A stretch of DNA of 7,984 bases from VBAS01 sp044867875 (GCA_044867875.1 JBIOVR010000539.1:1-7984); one strand, 5' to 3'. Shown: positions 1 through 6,687, counted from the stretch's first letter. The notes: generated by a model not told the origin, from the sequence alone. Made by a program: numbers and translations.

Positions 1-195
1 TTCCGGATGACAGCTGATGGTCCAGGTTTTGAAGATATTGTTGAGGTTAACAATTCTGGTGCCGAGTGGAATGAGGCTAAAGGGATCATTGCAAAATGTA
101 AACCCGGATGTTTTATCACAATAGAAGATATTTATGCTGTAGGTCCTGATGGCAGAAGGAGAAGACTTACGCCGCTTATTTATAATTTGAAATAA
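1..195 (+). CDS. gldM: GldM C-terminal end (partial, 5' cut by window)
   Basis: The open frame runs from base 1 without a stop and gives the last 64 residues of a protein ending at TAA 193-195; the Met at base 7 is internal and not a start. The tail carries a GPDGRRRRLTP motif after a FITIEDIYAVG segment, which I recognise as typical of the last periplasmic domain of GldM. GldM is known as the inner-membrane-anchored, long periplasmic shaft that with GldL forms the proton-driven motor of the type IX secretion system and gliding apparatus, contacting the GldK/GldN ring. The following gene, 8 bases downstream, is gldN, which strongly supports the assignment. Only the C-terminal end is visible, so the transmembrane helix and remaining domains cannot be assessed. 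Confidence 0.88.
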   Translation, partial: FRMTADGPGFEDIVEVNNSGAEWNEAKGIIAKCKPGCFITIEDIYAVGPDGRRRRLTPLIYNLK

Positions 196-203
196 AAAAG
201 AAC

Positions 204-1262
204 ATGAAATACAAGATCCTTAAATTTTCAGTTCTTGCTGCGTCTATGATCATCATGGTTAGTGCAGAGGCACAAAGAGGTCGTGGAAGGTCAACAAGGA
301 GTGGTACAACTCAGCCTGATACGACTAAGCAGAATCAGAGTGTGCAGCAAAACACTAATCCTGCAAATGTTCAGAAGTATAACCCTTATGGGAATATACC
401 TATCGAAATGGCCCCACAATCAGGAGGGTTTAATGATACGACAAAAGCTTCGCTCAGAAGAGATGCGGCAGTTGAAAGAAGTATGTTTAAAGATCGTATT
501 CCCCTGGATTATGAATTTTTAAGAGCAGATGATGCATTGTATACACAACGTGTATGGAGAGAAATCGATATTCGTGAAAAGATCAATCTTCCTTTTCGTT
601 ACCAGGCTCAGGATGATAATGGTGATCAGCGTTTCGTAAGTGTTCTTGTCAAAGCTGTAAGAGATCAATTAAAAAATGGGAATGCAATTGCTTTTAGTGC
701 AGATGATGATAGGTTTACCACTTTTCTTGATTCTGCTGCATTTGAAAAATCTCTGGGCGGCGGAGCACAATGTGATACTATTGGAGTTTACGGAGATATA
801 AATGACCCAACAAGGATTACGAAGTACAGTGTTGTTTGTAACAGTCTAAATCCCGATGACATTGTAAAGTTCAGGATCAAAGAAGAATGGGTATTTGATC
901 GTGAAGCCAGCCGCATGTTTGTTAGAATTTTGGGAATTGCACCTTGTAAAACTCTTTTAGCTCCTGATGGAGTTACAGAAAGAGGTGTTACCCCACTCTT
1001 TTGGATTTATTATCCAGATATTCGTGGTGCACTTGCTAAATATGAAGTTTACAATCCAAAGAACATGGGTAATAGCCGAATGACATGGGAAGAGTTGTTT
1101 GAAGCAAGAATGTTTGGTAGTTATATAATCAAATCTACTCTTGATAATCCGATGAACAAATACATCAGGACTCTTATTAATGATCCGATTCTTCGTTTAC
1201 TTGAAGGTGATAACATTAAAGATAAGATCTTCAATTACGAACAAAATCTTTGGCAGTATTAA
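204..1262 (+). CDS. gldN: Gliding motility / type IX secretion protein GldN
   Basis: A 352-residue exported protein, the usual GldN length. Residues 1-23 form a signal peptide (basic MKYKILK start, hydrophobic core, AEA cleavage site before Gln24). A basic, low-complexity stretch (QRGRGRS, then Thr/Gln/Asn-rich to about residue 55) precedes the conserved domain. Family-like segments are RVWREIDIREKINLPF (about 117-131), IKEEWVFDREASRMFVRILGIAP (about 225-247), LFWIYYPDIRGAL (265-277) and the MTWEELFEARMFGSYI region (293-308). In characterised Bacteroidetes, GldN joins the lipoprotein GldK in a periplasmic ring under the outer membrane, coupled to the GldL/GldM motor and needed for T9SS secretion. 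The start ATG lies 8 bases after the gldM stop, so it is co-transcribed with gldM. Transcription ends at the hairpin at 1288-1321. Two Cys (190 and 212) in the middle domain could form a disulphide; that is inference. Confidence 0.93.
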   Translation: MKYKILKFSVLAASMIIMVSAEAQRGRGRSTRSGTTQPDTTKQNQSVQQNTNPANVQKYNPYGNIPIEMAPQSGGFNDTTKASLRRDAAVERSMFKDRIPLDYEFLRADDALYTQRVWREIDIREKINLPFRYQAQDDNGDQRFVSVLVKAVRDQLKNGNAIAFSADDDRFTTFLDSAAFEKSLGGGAQCDTIGVYGDINDPTRITKYSVVCNSLNPDDIVKFRIKEEWVFDREASRMFVRILGIAPCKTLLAPDGVTERGVTPLFWIYYPDIRGALAKYEVYNPKNMGNSRMTWEELFEARMFGSYIIKSTLDNPMNKYIRTLINDPILRLLEGDNIKDKIFNYEQNLWQY

Positions 1263-1287
1263 TAAGCATCTTAGTAAAAATACTATT

Positions 1288-1321
1288 AACAGCCCCGTCT
1301 AAAGCGGGGCTGTTTTTTTTT
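1288..1321 (+). terminator. Rho-independent terminator after gldN
   Basis: A perfect 10-bp stem (AACAGCCCCG at 1288-1297 with CGGGGCTGTT at 1305-1314) encloses a 7-base loop and runs into an unbroken T tract at 1313-1321. It lies 26 bases after the gldN stop on the coding strand, so it ends the gldM-gldN transcript. Confidence 0.93.
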
Positions 1322-1350
1322 GTTTCAACTACCATTTTATTAGTCTTAAT

Positions 1351-1377
1351 AAATAAAAAATACCCGACAACGGGTAT
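1351..1377 (-). terminator. Second minus-strand terminator downstream of uvrC
   Basis: On the minus strand ATACCCG (1377-1371), a 4-base TTGT loop and CGGGTAT (1366-1360) form a perfect 7-bp stem, followed by a T-rich tract corresponding to the A run at 1351-1360. It lies about 76 bases past the uvrC stop and would catch transcripts that read through the hairpin at the uvrC end. It faces the gldN terminator. Confidence 0.78.
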
Positions 1378-1435
1378 AGGAAATGTCAATAATTGTTGTA
1401 CTTTTATTTCGGTTTTTCATAGGATATTGGATTTT

Positions 1436-1475
1436 AAAAACGGGGCTGGATTTCTATCCGGGCCCCATTTTTTTT
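1436..1475. terminator. Bidirectional hairpin terminator overlapping the uvrC stop
   Basis: GGGGC at 1442-1446 pairs with GCCCC at 1462-1466, and inside it GGAT (1448-1451) pairs with ATCC (1456-1459) around a TTCT loop, with a small asymmetric internal loop between the two stems. On the plus strand eight Ts follow at 1468-1475; on the minus strand five Ts follow (A run 1436-1440). The last uvrC codons lie in the arm and the TAG stop begins in the loop. It can end uvrC transcription and also block plus-strand readthrough into uvrC. Confidence 0.78.
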
Positions 1476-3265
1476 AGTTCATTAAGTAATATTGCTGCTT
1501 TTGTTTTTCCAATAATTTTTGAGATCTCACTTACATCTTTCTCTCTTATATTTTTTACTGATTTAAATTCTTTTAAAAGTCTATTTGCTGTTTCTTTTCC
1601 GATTCCCTTTACTTCTTCTAATTCGTTTTTAAATACACCTTTTGCTCTTCGTTTGCGATGATGAGTAATTCCGAAACGATGAACCTCATCACGTATGCTG
1701 CGAATAAATTTCAGGGTTGTGCTATCATAGGGAAGTTTTAAGGATTCGTGATCCCCCGTAAAAAAGATCTCTTCTACATTCTTTGCGAGCCCAGCTAAGG
1801 TTGTTTTACCAGTTACATTTAATTCATGCAGCGCCTCGGCAGCAGCACTTAATTGCCCTTTGCCTCCATCTATGATCACAAGATCAGGCCACGGTAACGA
1901 TTCTTCTATAACTCTTTTATATCTTCTGTAAACTGCTTCTTTCATCGTAGCAAAATCATTTATTCCTTCAACAGTTTTTACATTAAAATGCCTGTAATCT
2001 TTTTTACTTGGTACACCATTTTTAAAACACACCATTGCAGAAACAGGATAAGAACCCTGGAAATTGGAGTTATCAAAGCATTCGATATGAAAAGGAATTT
2101 CCGATAACCTTAGATCTTGTTGTACTTGTTTTAATAGATCAAGTTTATCACCATTCTTCTTGTCAAGTTTAAGTCGTTGTTTATTTTTTAACTCGTCAAT
2201 AAAATACCGGGCATTTTTTTCTGATAGGTCTAAAAGTTTCTTTTTATCACCTCCCCTAGGAACAGTTATTACAACTTCATTCTCAGGATAGCTGATAGCA
2301 AATGGTACAATGATCTCTTTTGCTTTACTATTGAACGTGCTGCGAAGTTGCGCAACTGCAAAAGCCAGGATCTCTTCTTCGGTTTCATCCAGGAAATGTT
2401 CAGTCAAGATCGTCTTTGTCTGCACAATAGTGCCATTTTGGACCATCAAATAATTGATGTAAGCTTTTTCCTCATATTTCACAATAGAGAAAATATCCAT
2501 TTCTGATAAACGGGGATTTGCCACTACAGACCGTGACTGGTAGTTTTTAAGAAAATCGATCTTCTTTTTAATTAACTCTGCTTTTTCAAATTCCATTTTT
2601 TCAGCCAGGACTTTCATCTCATTTTTAAAATGATTTATGACAGGATTAAGATTTCCTTTGAGAAGGTTTTTTATTTGCTGTATGCCTTCTTTATAATCCC
2701 CTTCATTTTGTAAACCTTCACAGGGGCCCTTACAATTACCTAAATGATATTCGAGACAAACCTTGAATTTCTTTCGTTCAATATTTTTTTGAGTAAGATT
2801 TAAGGCACAAGTTCGAATAGGAATCGTTTGACGGATAAATCCCAGCAACTCTCTAACTCTATGCACCGATGTGAACGGTCCCAGGTATTCAGAGCCATCT
2901 TCAATATGCTTGCGTGTAAGAAAGATCCTGGGGAAAGGCTCGTTTTTAATAACAATATAAGGGTATGACTTATCGTCTTTAAGATTGATATTAAATCTTG
3001 GTTGAAAATTTTTGATCAATGAATTCTCAAGAAAGAATGCGTCCTGTTCAGAATTTACAATGGTGAATTCGATATGATGTATCCTGCTTACAAGTTCATG
3101 GGTTTTATAGCTGGTAAGATTTTTGAAAAAGTAGGAGCTTACCCTTTTTCGCAGATCTTTTGCCTTACCTACATAAAGTAATTCATTCTCGTTATTGTAA
3201 TATTTATAGATACCGGGATTGCGGGGTATCGTTTGTGCAATATTCTGAAATTCTGAGTTAGTCAT
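1454..3265 (-). CDS. uvrC: UvrABC system protein C (excinuclease subunit C)
   Basis: A full-length UvrC of 603 residues, the dual-incision nuclease of nucleotide excision repair, recruited to UvrB-DNA at bulky lesions. The N-terminal GIY-YIG nuclease (about 12-95) makes the 3' cut and shows GIY at 18-20 and YVG at 31-33. Four cysteines (153, 170, 178, 182) match the region reported to hold an iron-sulphur cluster in E. coli UvrC. A UVR helix for UvrB contact lies near 215-240. The RNase H-like domain making the 5' cut has catalytic-type Asp398 (CFDNSN), Asp466 (IIDGGKGQ) and His529 (RDEVHRF). Tandem helix-hairpin-helix DNA-binding motifs occupy about 548-600. I chose the ATG at 3265; in-frame TTG codons at 3268 and 3274 would add one or three residues. 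A lipoprotein gene ends 33 bases upstream, so the two are probably co-transcribed. No SOS-type operator was recognised. Confidence 0.97.
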   Translation of the reverse strand: MTNSEFQNIAQTIPRNPGIYKYYNNENELLYVGKAKDLRKRVSSYFFKNLTSYKTHELVSRIHHIEFTIVNSEQDAFFLENSLIKNFQPRFNINLKDDKSYPYIVIKNEPFPRIFLTRKHIEDGSEYLGPFTSVHRVRELLGFIRQTIPIRTCALNLTQKNIERKKFKVCLEYHLGNCKGPCEGLQNEGDYKEGIQQIKNLLKGNLNPVINHFKNEMKVLAEKMEFEKAELIKKKIDFLKNYQSRSVVANPRLSEMDIFSIVKYEEKAYINYLMVQNGTIVQTKTILTEHFLDETEEEILAFAVAQLRSTFNSKAKEIIVPFAISYPENEVVITVPRGGDKKKLLDLSEKNARYFIDELKNKQRLKLDKKNGDKLDLLKQVQQDLRLSEIPFHIECFDNSNFQGSYPVSAMVCFKNGVPSKKDYRHFNVKTVEGINDFATMKEAVYRRYKRVIEESLPWPDLVIIDGGKGQLSAAAEALHELNVTGKTTLAGLAKNVEEIFFTGDHESLKLPYDSTTLKFIRSIRDEVHRFGITHHRKRRAKGVFKNELEEVKGIGKETANRLLKEFKSVKNIREKDVSEISKIIGKTKAAILLNELKKMGPG

Positions 3266-3298
3266 CAATCCCAATATTAAACTGTTCAGCAGGCAAGA

Positions 3299-3859
3299 TC
3301 ATTGCCAGGCAACTTTTGTAAAACGAGTTTTTTCAGGTTGGCTCTCTTTTTCTATAATGTTACGGATTGAGAAGTATTGATCCATTTCCCAAAAAAGTTT
3401 TTGTTCAACAGTACTATCTTTTGATGGTATATACCTGTCTATAAAAATACTTTGCACTTTTCCGTTGGAAACATCAGCCAAGGCAATAACAATAATTTGT
3501 TTTTGTATTTCTGCATTTTCATTTTTTGCAGTAGTGGTAATGTTAAGTGTTTCCTGTTGTGCATCTATCACCTTTTCTTCCGTATAATTTTCATAATAAT
3601 TTTTATCAGCAATTTCTGGTAATGAAAGAAATGGAGCGGCAAATTTTCTGATCTCATCCCGCTTTAAATAGGTCGAATCAGTAGTATTATCGGCGGTTTC
3701 ATATTTGATTATGCCGTAAAGAGACGTATCCAGATGATTAAGCTGCCCTTTTATGATTGACAGAACAGAAATAGGCGATTCTTGTTTTGCTTCTTTTTTT
3801 TCCTTACAGGCCGCCAATAAAATTGTTATAAGAGCCGGAATAAATAAATAGTTTTTCAT
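3299..3859 (-). CDS. Small predicted lipoprotein of unknown function
   Basis: A 186-residue protein with a clear type II signal: MKNYLF, a hydrophobic stretch and the lipobox LAAC with Cys18 as the lipidated residue, followed by a charged KEKKEAK spacer. The mature part (about 30-180) is a single soluble domain with mixed strand/helix character, including an IQKQIIVIALADVSNGKVQSIFIDRY core, and no catalytic motif that I recognise. I do not recognise the family. The absence of other cysteines and of transmembrane helices suggests a membrane-attached periplasmic or surface protein. It sits directly ahead of uvrC (33-base gap, same strand) and so probably shares its transcript, but nothing in the sequence links it to DNA repair. 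The ATG at 3859 gives the intact signal peptide and is the natural start. Confidence 0.85.
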   Translation of the reverse strand: MKNYLFIPALITILLAACKEKKEAKQESPISVLSIIKGQLNHLDTSLYGIIKYETADNTTDSTYLKRDEIRKFAAPFLSLPEIADKNYYENYTEEKVIDAQQETLNITTTAKNENAEIQKQIIVIALADVSNGKVQSIFIDRYIPSKDSTVEQKLFWEMDQYFSIRNIIEKESQPEKTRFTKVAWQ

Positions 3860-3889
3860 GCTATAAATTTAAAGGGAAATAGTGTGCTG

Positions 3890-3934
3890 AAAACAATTAT
3901 CCCGATCCCGCCTTTATGCGGGACCGGGATAATT
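3890..3934 (-). terminator. Long hairpin, likely terminator of the sigma/anti-sigma operon
   Basis: A near-perfect inverted repeat: 10 bp outside (AATTATCCCG at 3895-3904 with 3925-3934), one mismatch, then a further T-A pair and CCCGC/GCGGG (3907-3911 with 3918-3922) closing a 6-base loop. It starts 25 bases after the stop codon of the barrel-like gene on the minus strand. The following T run is short (GTTTTC, 3894-3889), so termination is likely but not textbook. It lies in the 100-base gap ahead of the lipoprotein-uvrC pair. Confidence 0.72.
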
Positions 3935-3959
3935 TCGCGAAACTTGCAGTTAGTATTGC

Positions 3960-5372
3960 TTACTTTTTATTGTTGAGGGTCGCTCCCACTTTCAACCCTA
4001 TAGCGTATAATTTTTCTTTTACAGATAAAGCACTCACGAAGCTGGATAAATGCTGGTAACGCAGATGTGGTCCAACCTGCCAATTAATCCTGCCAGTAGA
4101 ATAGGCTACAAATGTCCCAACACCTGTACTTATATTCCAGCGGCGCATAACATCAGGAAACTTTGCATAATTTTTATAATCACTTGAAATTACATAAGCT
4201 CTATCCCCGATGACATAAGTTGGTTGGATGGTACCACTAATTCCCCACTGGAAATTTTTATTATCGGTTAGAATTACTTCAACTCCAACCGGGGCAGCTA
4301 TCTGAAAATAAAAATTCTCTAACCAATTAGCTGAAGTACCGCTATTTCGATAATTGCTTAAAGTTGCTAAAGAGTCCACTACTCCATAACTACTGGTTAA
4401 AGCAACGGTTGCTATTTCAGTTGGATGTGAATAGGCCAGAATATCATAACGATTAATATTGAACTGTAAACCGGTTGTTAAAGAAAATTTCTTATTCATC
4501 TTATATTTCCCTTCAATTCCGAATTCAAGACCCATACCAGGCTTGTGTTTTACTATGTTATTTAGATCGATCGTTGGCACATAAAACCCGCTGCCGGCAT
4601 ATACATTTTTATTTTCTTTTAATTTTCTATAACTGACGGTTGGTGTAAAAAACACCTGGGCGGTAACTCTTGGTTGTTTCTTTGGTTTTGCCAGTAAAAG
4701 GTTTTGTGAAGCAAGTGCTGAAATGGCATCATTGATCTCTTTTTCTTTGTTCTCACCAACAGTGCTTTGATCTGTTATAGTTTTTTCATTAGTAGCTATA
4801 TCATCAATTATTGCATCTTCAGTATTAAGAAAAATGGTTTGTTTTATAAGATTCAGATCAGTAGAAAACGTTGATTCATCGAAAGGTTCATTTTTATTGG
4901 AAGTATTTGAATCAAAAGAATTCCTGTAAATGTTATTGATTAAGTTATTATTCGAATTCGTATTTGATTGCTTATTATCTGCAGTCGGAGTTTTAAAAAC
5001 AGGACCATCTAAATATAATTCTGTAAGATTAGTTGTTTGACGATCAGCTGGCCTTATTTCATTCACTGCAGGCGTAAATGTTTTTGTTTCATTCGAAACA
5101 GTCGAAGGGGTTTGTTTTTGATTGCTTTTTTGAATTGAAGCATTTTTCTGATCAGCTATATTTTTTCCTGGGTTGTCATTATAAATGATAATAGAAACAA
5201 TGGAGCCGGTAACCAAAAGCATAATAGCTGCAGTAAGGCCATACCACCTGCGACGAGTGTGTAAAGAAGAGTGAATACCTTTCCAGACCTTTTCCGAAGG
5301 GTACATCCGGTATTGATTGGCATTATCTCTCAACAGCTTCTCAAAATCCCCATTATTGAATTGTCTCTCCAT
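3960..5372 (-). CDS. Putative anti-sigma factor with transmembrane helix and barrel-like C-terminus
   Basis: A 470-residue protein encoded 33 bases after an ECF sigma factor. A short N-terminal cytoplasmic-type segment (1-42) contains a PSEKVWKGI stretch that recurs, as I recall it, in Bacteroidetes anti-sigma/barrel proteins. It ends in a positive patch (RRR at 40-42) before one transmembrane helix (about 43-64, AAIMLLVTGSIVSIIIY). Residues 65-235 are a low-complexity linker rich in Asn, Ser, Thr, Gln and Lys. Residues 236-470 show alternating polar/hydrophobic strands typical of outer-membrane beta-barrel (PorT-like) domains, for example GLEFGIEGKYKM and FSLTTGLQFNINRY. The protein ends in NNKK rather than an aromatic residue. 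From context the N-terminus probably sequesters the neighbouring sigma factor; this is inference. It lacks recognisable FecR features. An alternative is an inner-membrane protein with a periplasmic beta-rich sensor domain. Confidence 0.72.
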   Translation of the reverse strand: MERQFNNGDFEKLLRDNANQYRMYPSEKVWKGIHSSLHTRRRWYGLTAAIMLLVTGSIVSIIIYNDNPGKNIADQKNASIQKSNQKQTPSTVSNETKTFTPAVNEIRPADRQTTNLTELYLDGPVFKTPTADNKQSNTNSNNNLINNIYRNSFDSNTSNKNEPFDESTFSTDLNLIKQTIFLNTEDAIIDDIATNEKTITDQSTVGENKEKEINDAISALASQNLLLAKPKKQPRVTAQVFFTPTVSYRKLKENKNVYAGSGFYVPTIDLNNIVKHKPGMGLEFGIEGKYKMNKKFSLTTGLQFNINRYDILAYSHPTEIATVALTSSYGVVDSLATLSNYRNSGTSANWLENFYFQIAAPVGVEVILTDNKNFQWGISGTIQPTYVIGDRAYVISSDYKNYAKFPDVMRRWNISTGVGTFVAYSTGRINWQVGPHLRYQHLSSFVSALSVKEKLYAIGLKVGATLNNKK

Positions 5373-5405
5373 AAACCAGTCAGTAATTTAGGAACGGATT
5401 AAGTT

Positions 5406-5987
5406 TTATCTGCTGCCGGCCAAAGCAATCCATTCTGGCTGTTGCCTTGGTTTTTGCAAAATCTTTTTTCTTACTAATATATCTTCAAGCATTGCCTTCG
5501 CCCTTGTATACTGGCTGCGGCTGGTGCTTTCTTCTATATCCAGCATTTTTGCAATTTCACGATGACTATATCCCTCTACTGCATATAAATTAAGAACTGT
5601 TCGATAACCCATTGGCAAGACCCTTATACACTCCACTACTTGTTTCGCTTGTATGATAGACGGTACGCTTTCTTCTCTTACCTGGACACCCGTCGCATGA
5701 ATTATATCAACACTGTCATTGAACTTCTTATTTCTCTTTAGGATATTGATACAGGTATGAACGATTATTCTTCTGATCCAGCCTTCAAAAGCTCCTCGGT
5801 TTTCAAACGTATGCATTTGTAAAAAGACCTTTATGAAACCTTCCTGCAACATATCCTCGGCGTCTTCCCGATTATGGGCGAAACGATAACAAACAGCTAG
5901 CATTTTGGGACTGTATTTATTGTACAGTTCCCGCTGGGCAGAAGCGTCGTTTTTCAAACAGCCTTGTAAAATGGCTTCCTCGGTCAT
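5406..5987 (-). CDS. RNA polymerase sigma factor, ECF subfamily (sigma-70 family)
   Basis: A 193-residue two-domain sigma factor, the normal ECF size. Region 2 (about 22-88) contains the NREDAEDMLQEGFIKVF core-binding segment and the FEGWIRRIIVHTCINILKR -10-recognition part. Region 4 (about 114-168) carries the helix-turn-helix YSHREIAKMLDIEESTSRSQYTRAKAML for -35 recognition. The tail is Arg/Lys/Gln-rich and short. ECF factors redirect RNA polymerase to a small regulon, usually in response to an envelope signal relayed by an anti-sigma factor encoded next door. Here the next gene, 33 bases downstream, is a membrane protein with a cytoplasmic N-terminus that fits that role. A good Shine-Dalgarno sequence (AAAGGAA) supports the ATG at 5987. 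The target genes cannot be told from the sequence, and no convincing autoregulatory promoter was found upstream. Confidence 0.92.
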   Translation of the reverse strand: MTEEAILQGCLKNDASAQRELYNKYSPKMLAVCYRFAHNREDAEDMLQEGFIKVFLQMHTFENRGAFEGWIRRIIVHTCINILKRNKKFNDSVDIIHATGVQVREESVPSIIQAKQVVECIRVLPMGYRTVLNLYAVEGYSHREIAKMLDIEESTSRSQYTRAKAMLEDILVRKKILQKPRQQPEWIALAGSR

Positions 5988-5990
5988 AGT

Positions 5991-5997
5991 TTCCTTT
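5991..5997 (-). promoter_or_regulatory. Ribosome binding site of the sigma factor gene
   Basis: AAAGGAA on the minus strand lies three bases ahead of the ATG at 5987. It is a better Shine-Dalgarno match than the AT-rich leaders of the other starts in the window, and it fixes this start. Confidence 0.6.
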
Positions 5998-6065
5998 GGT
6001 TGCCTGTAAATTAGACAATTTTTAGATTCAATAGCTGCACAGAATTGTAAATTTTCAGAATGTAA

Positions 6066-6110
6066 AACTCCTAACCGCCTTTCTCAACAGGAAAGGGAGG
6101 GGTGGGGATA
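6066..6110. repeat. Imperfect GC-rich palindrome in the gap before the sigma factor
   Basis: The 171-base gap between the haem-binding gene and the sigma factor holds CCTTTC (6078-6083), a 7-base loop and GAAAGG (6091-6096), flanked by C-rich (CTCCTAACCGCC) and G-rich (GGAGGGGTGGGG) arms that can extend the pairing imperfectly with wobbles and mismatches. The strand bias and shape resemble the small REP-like intergenic palindromes seen in many Bacteroidetes genomes; that resemblance is from memory and copy number cannot be judged here. Read on the minus strand the hairpin lies 60-80 bases past the haem-binding gene and could also act as its terminator, though the T run is short. The rest of the gap shows nothing I can name. 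Confidence 0.45.
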
Positions 6111-6158
6111 AAATTTTGATTAAAACGAGAATGGAATTACCAATAAATATGCTTCAAA

Positions 6159-6671
6159 TCATTTCTGTGGTGGTGGAGAGCCTTGTCTCTTAAGGCTATC
6201 AATAGGGTATTGCGTTTTTAATGTGTCCATTACTGATTGTGCCCAGTCAAAGAGTTTTGTCTTTTCTTCTTCAGATAATATAGCATCCTTATGTATCCAG
6301 GTATATGAATCAAGGGGCATTTCTCCTTTTTTTACCAGATCAATGGTTTGTTCCATTCTGCGATATTGAAAACGGGGACGCTTATTGATGTAATCATCAA
6401 AATTCAATTCTTTTTTCCCATCAATTACATGATCATTCAGCCACCAGGCTACAGGTTGTATATTGTTATACCAGGGATAGCGGGTATTGTTGCTATGACA
6501 ATCCATGCAGGCTTTATCAAGGATTATTTTTACATCTGCAGATACCTGAAATTTTTTAGAAATAGCATTTGGTTGATCAGCTTCGTGAATATTTTTCGCG
6601 GGATGAAAAAATTGAATTGCTACTAAAACGATCAACAGCAACCAGCCGATTGTTTTGAAAATTTTTTTCAT
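6159..6671 (-). CDS. Haem-binding-domain protein with one CxxCH motif, membrane-anchored
   Basis: A 170-residue protein with a short basic start (MKKIFK) and a hydrophobic helix (about 8-22), either an uncleaved anchor or a signal peptide, placing the rest in the periplasm. The single c-type haem motif is Cys55-Met-Asp-Cys58-His59, followed by the SNNTRYPWYNNIQPVAWWLNDHV region and the GEMPLDSYTWIH segment (116-127). This pattern matches the 'haem-binding domain' family (Haem_bd) common in Bacteroidetes. His59 would be the proximal axial ligand; Met118 or His81 are candidate second ligands (inference). The family's role is unsettled: electron transfer or haem handling in the periplasm are both plausible. 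It starts 16 bases after gpmI and is almost certainly co-transcribed with it. The C-terminus is Pro/Gln-rich (SPPPQK). Confidence 0.88.
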   Translation of the reverse strand: MKKIFKTIGWLLLIVLVAIQFFHPAKNIHEADQPNAISKKFQVSADVKIILDKACMDCHSNNTRYPWYNNIQPVAWWLNDHVIDGKKELNFDDYINKRPRFQYRRMEQTIDLVKKGEMPLDSYTWIHKDAILSEEEKTKLFDWAQSVMDTLKTQYPIDSLKRQGSPPPQK

Positions 6672-6687
6672 CCAGTTTTTTAACTCG

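Noticed and set aside
262..522. Overlapping 86-codon reading frame inside gldN
   Set aside because: Shadow frame: gldN has a signal peptide and family motifs throughout, and the alternative product has no recognisable features.
1378..1440. Small plus-strand RNA between the terminators, ending at the hairpin at 1436-1475
   Set aside because: No promoter with acceptable spacing to the TACTTTTA-like box at 1399-1406, and no conserved secondary structure other than the terminators.
3266..3274. Upstream TTG starts for uvrC at 3274 and 3268
   Set aside because: The ATG at 3265 is in the same frame, only one to three codons later, and fits the usual UvrC N-terminus; there is no Shine-Dalgarno evidence favouring the TTG codons.
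3864..3896. Bacteroidetes-type promoter for the lipoprotein gene (TTG, 22 bases, TAAATTTA on the minus strand)
   Set aside because: The -7 box would lie only four bases before the ATG, implying a leaderless transcript, and the match lacks the final G; too weak to annotate.
6348..6626. Antisense reading frame opposite the haem-binding gene
   Set aside because: The opposite strand encodes a protein with a clear CxxCH domain; the antisense product shows only AT-rich hydrophobic sequence. The same applies to antisense frames opposite gpmI at 7121-7321 and 7375-7674 and opposite uvrC at 1383-1661.
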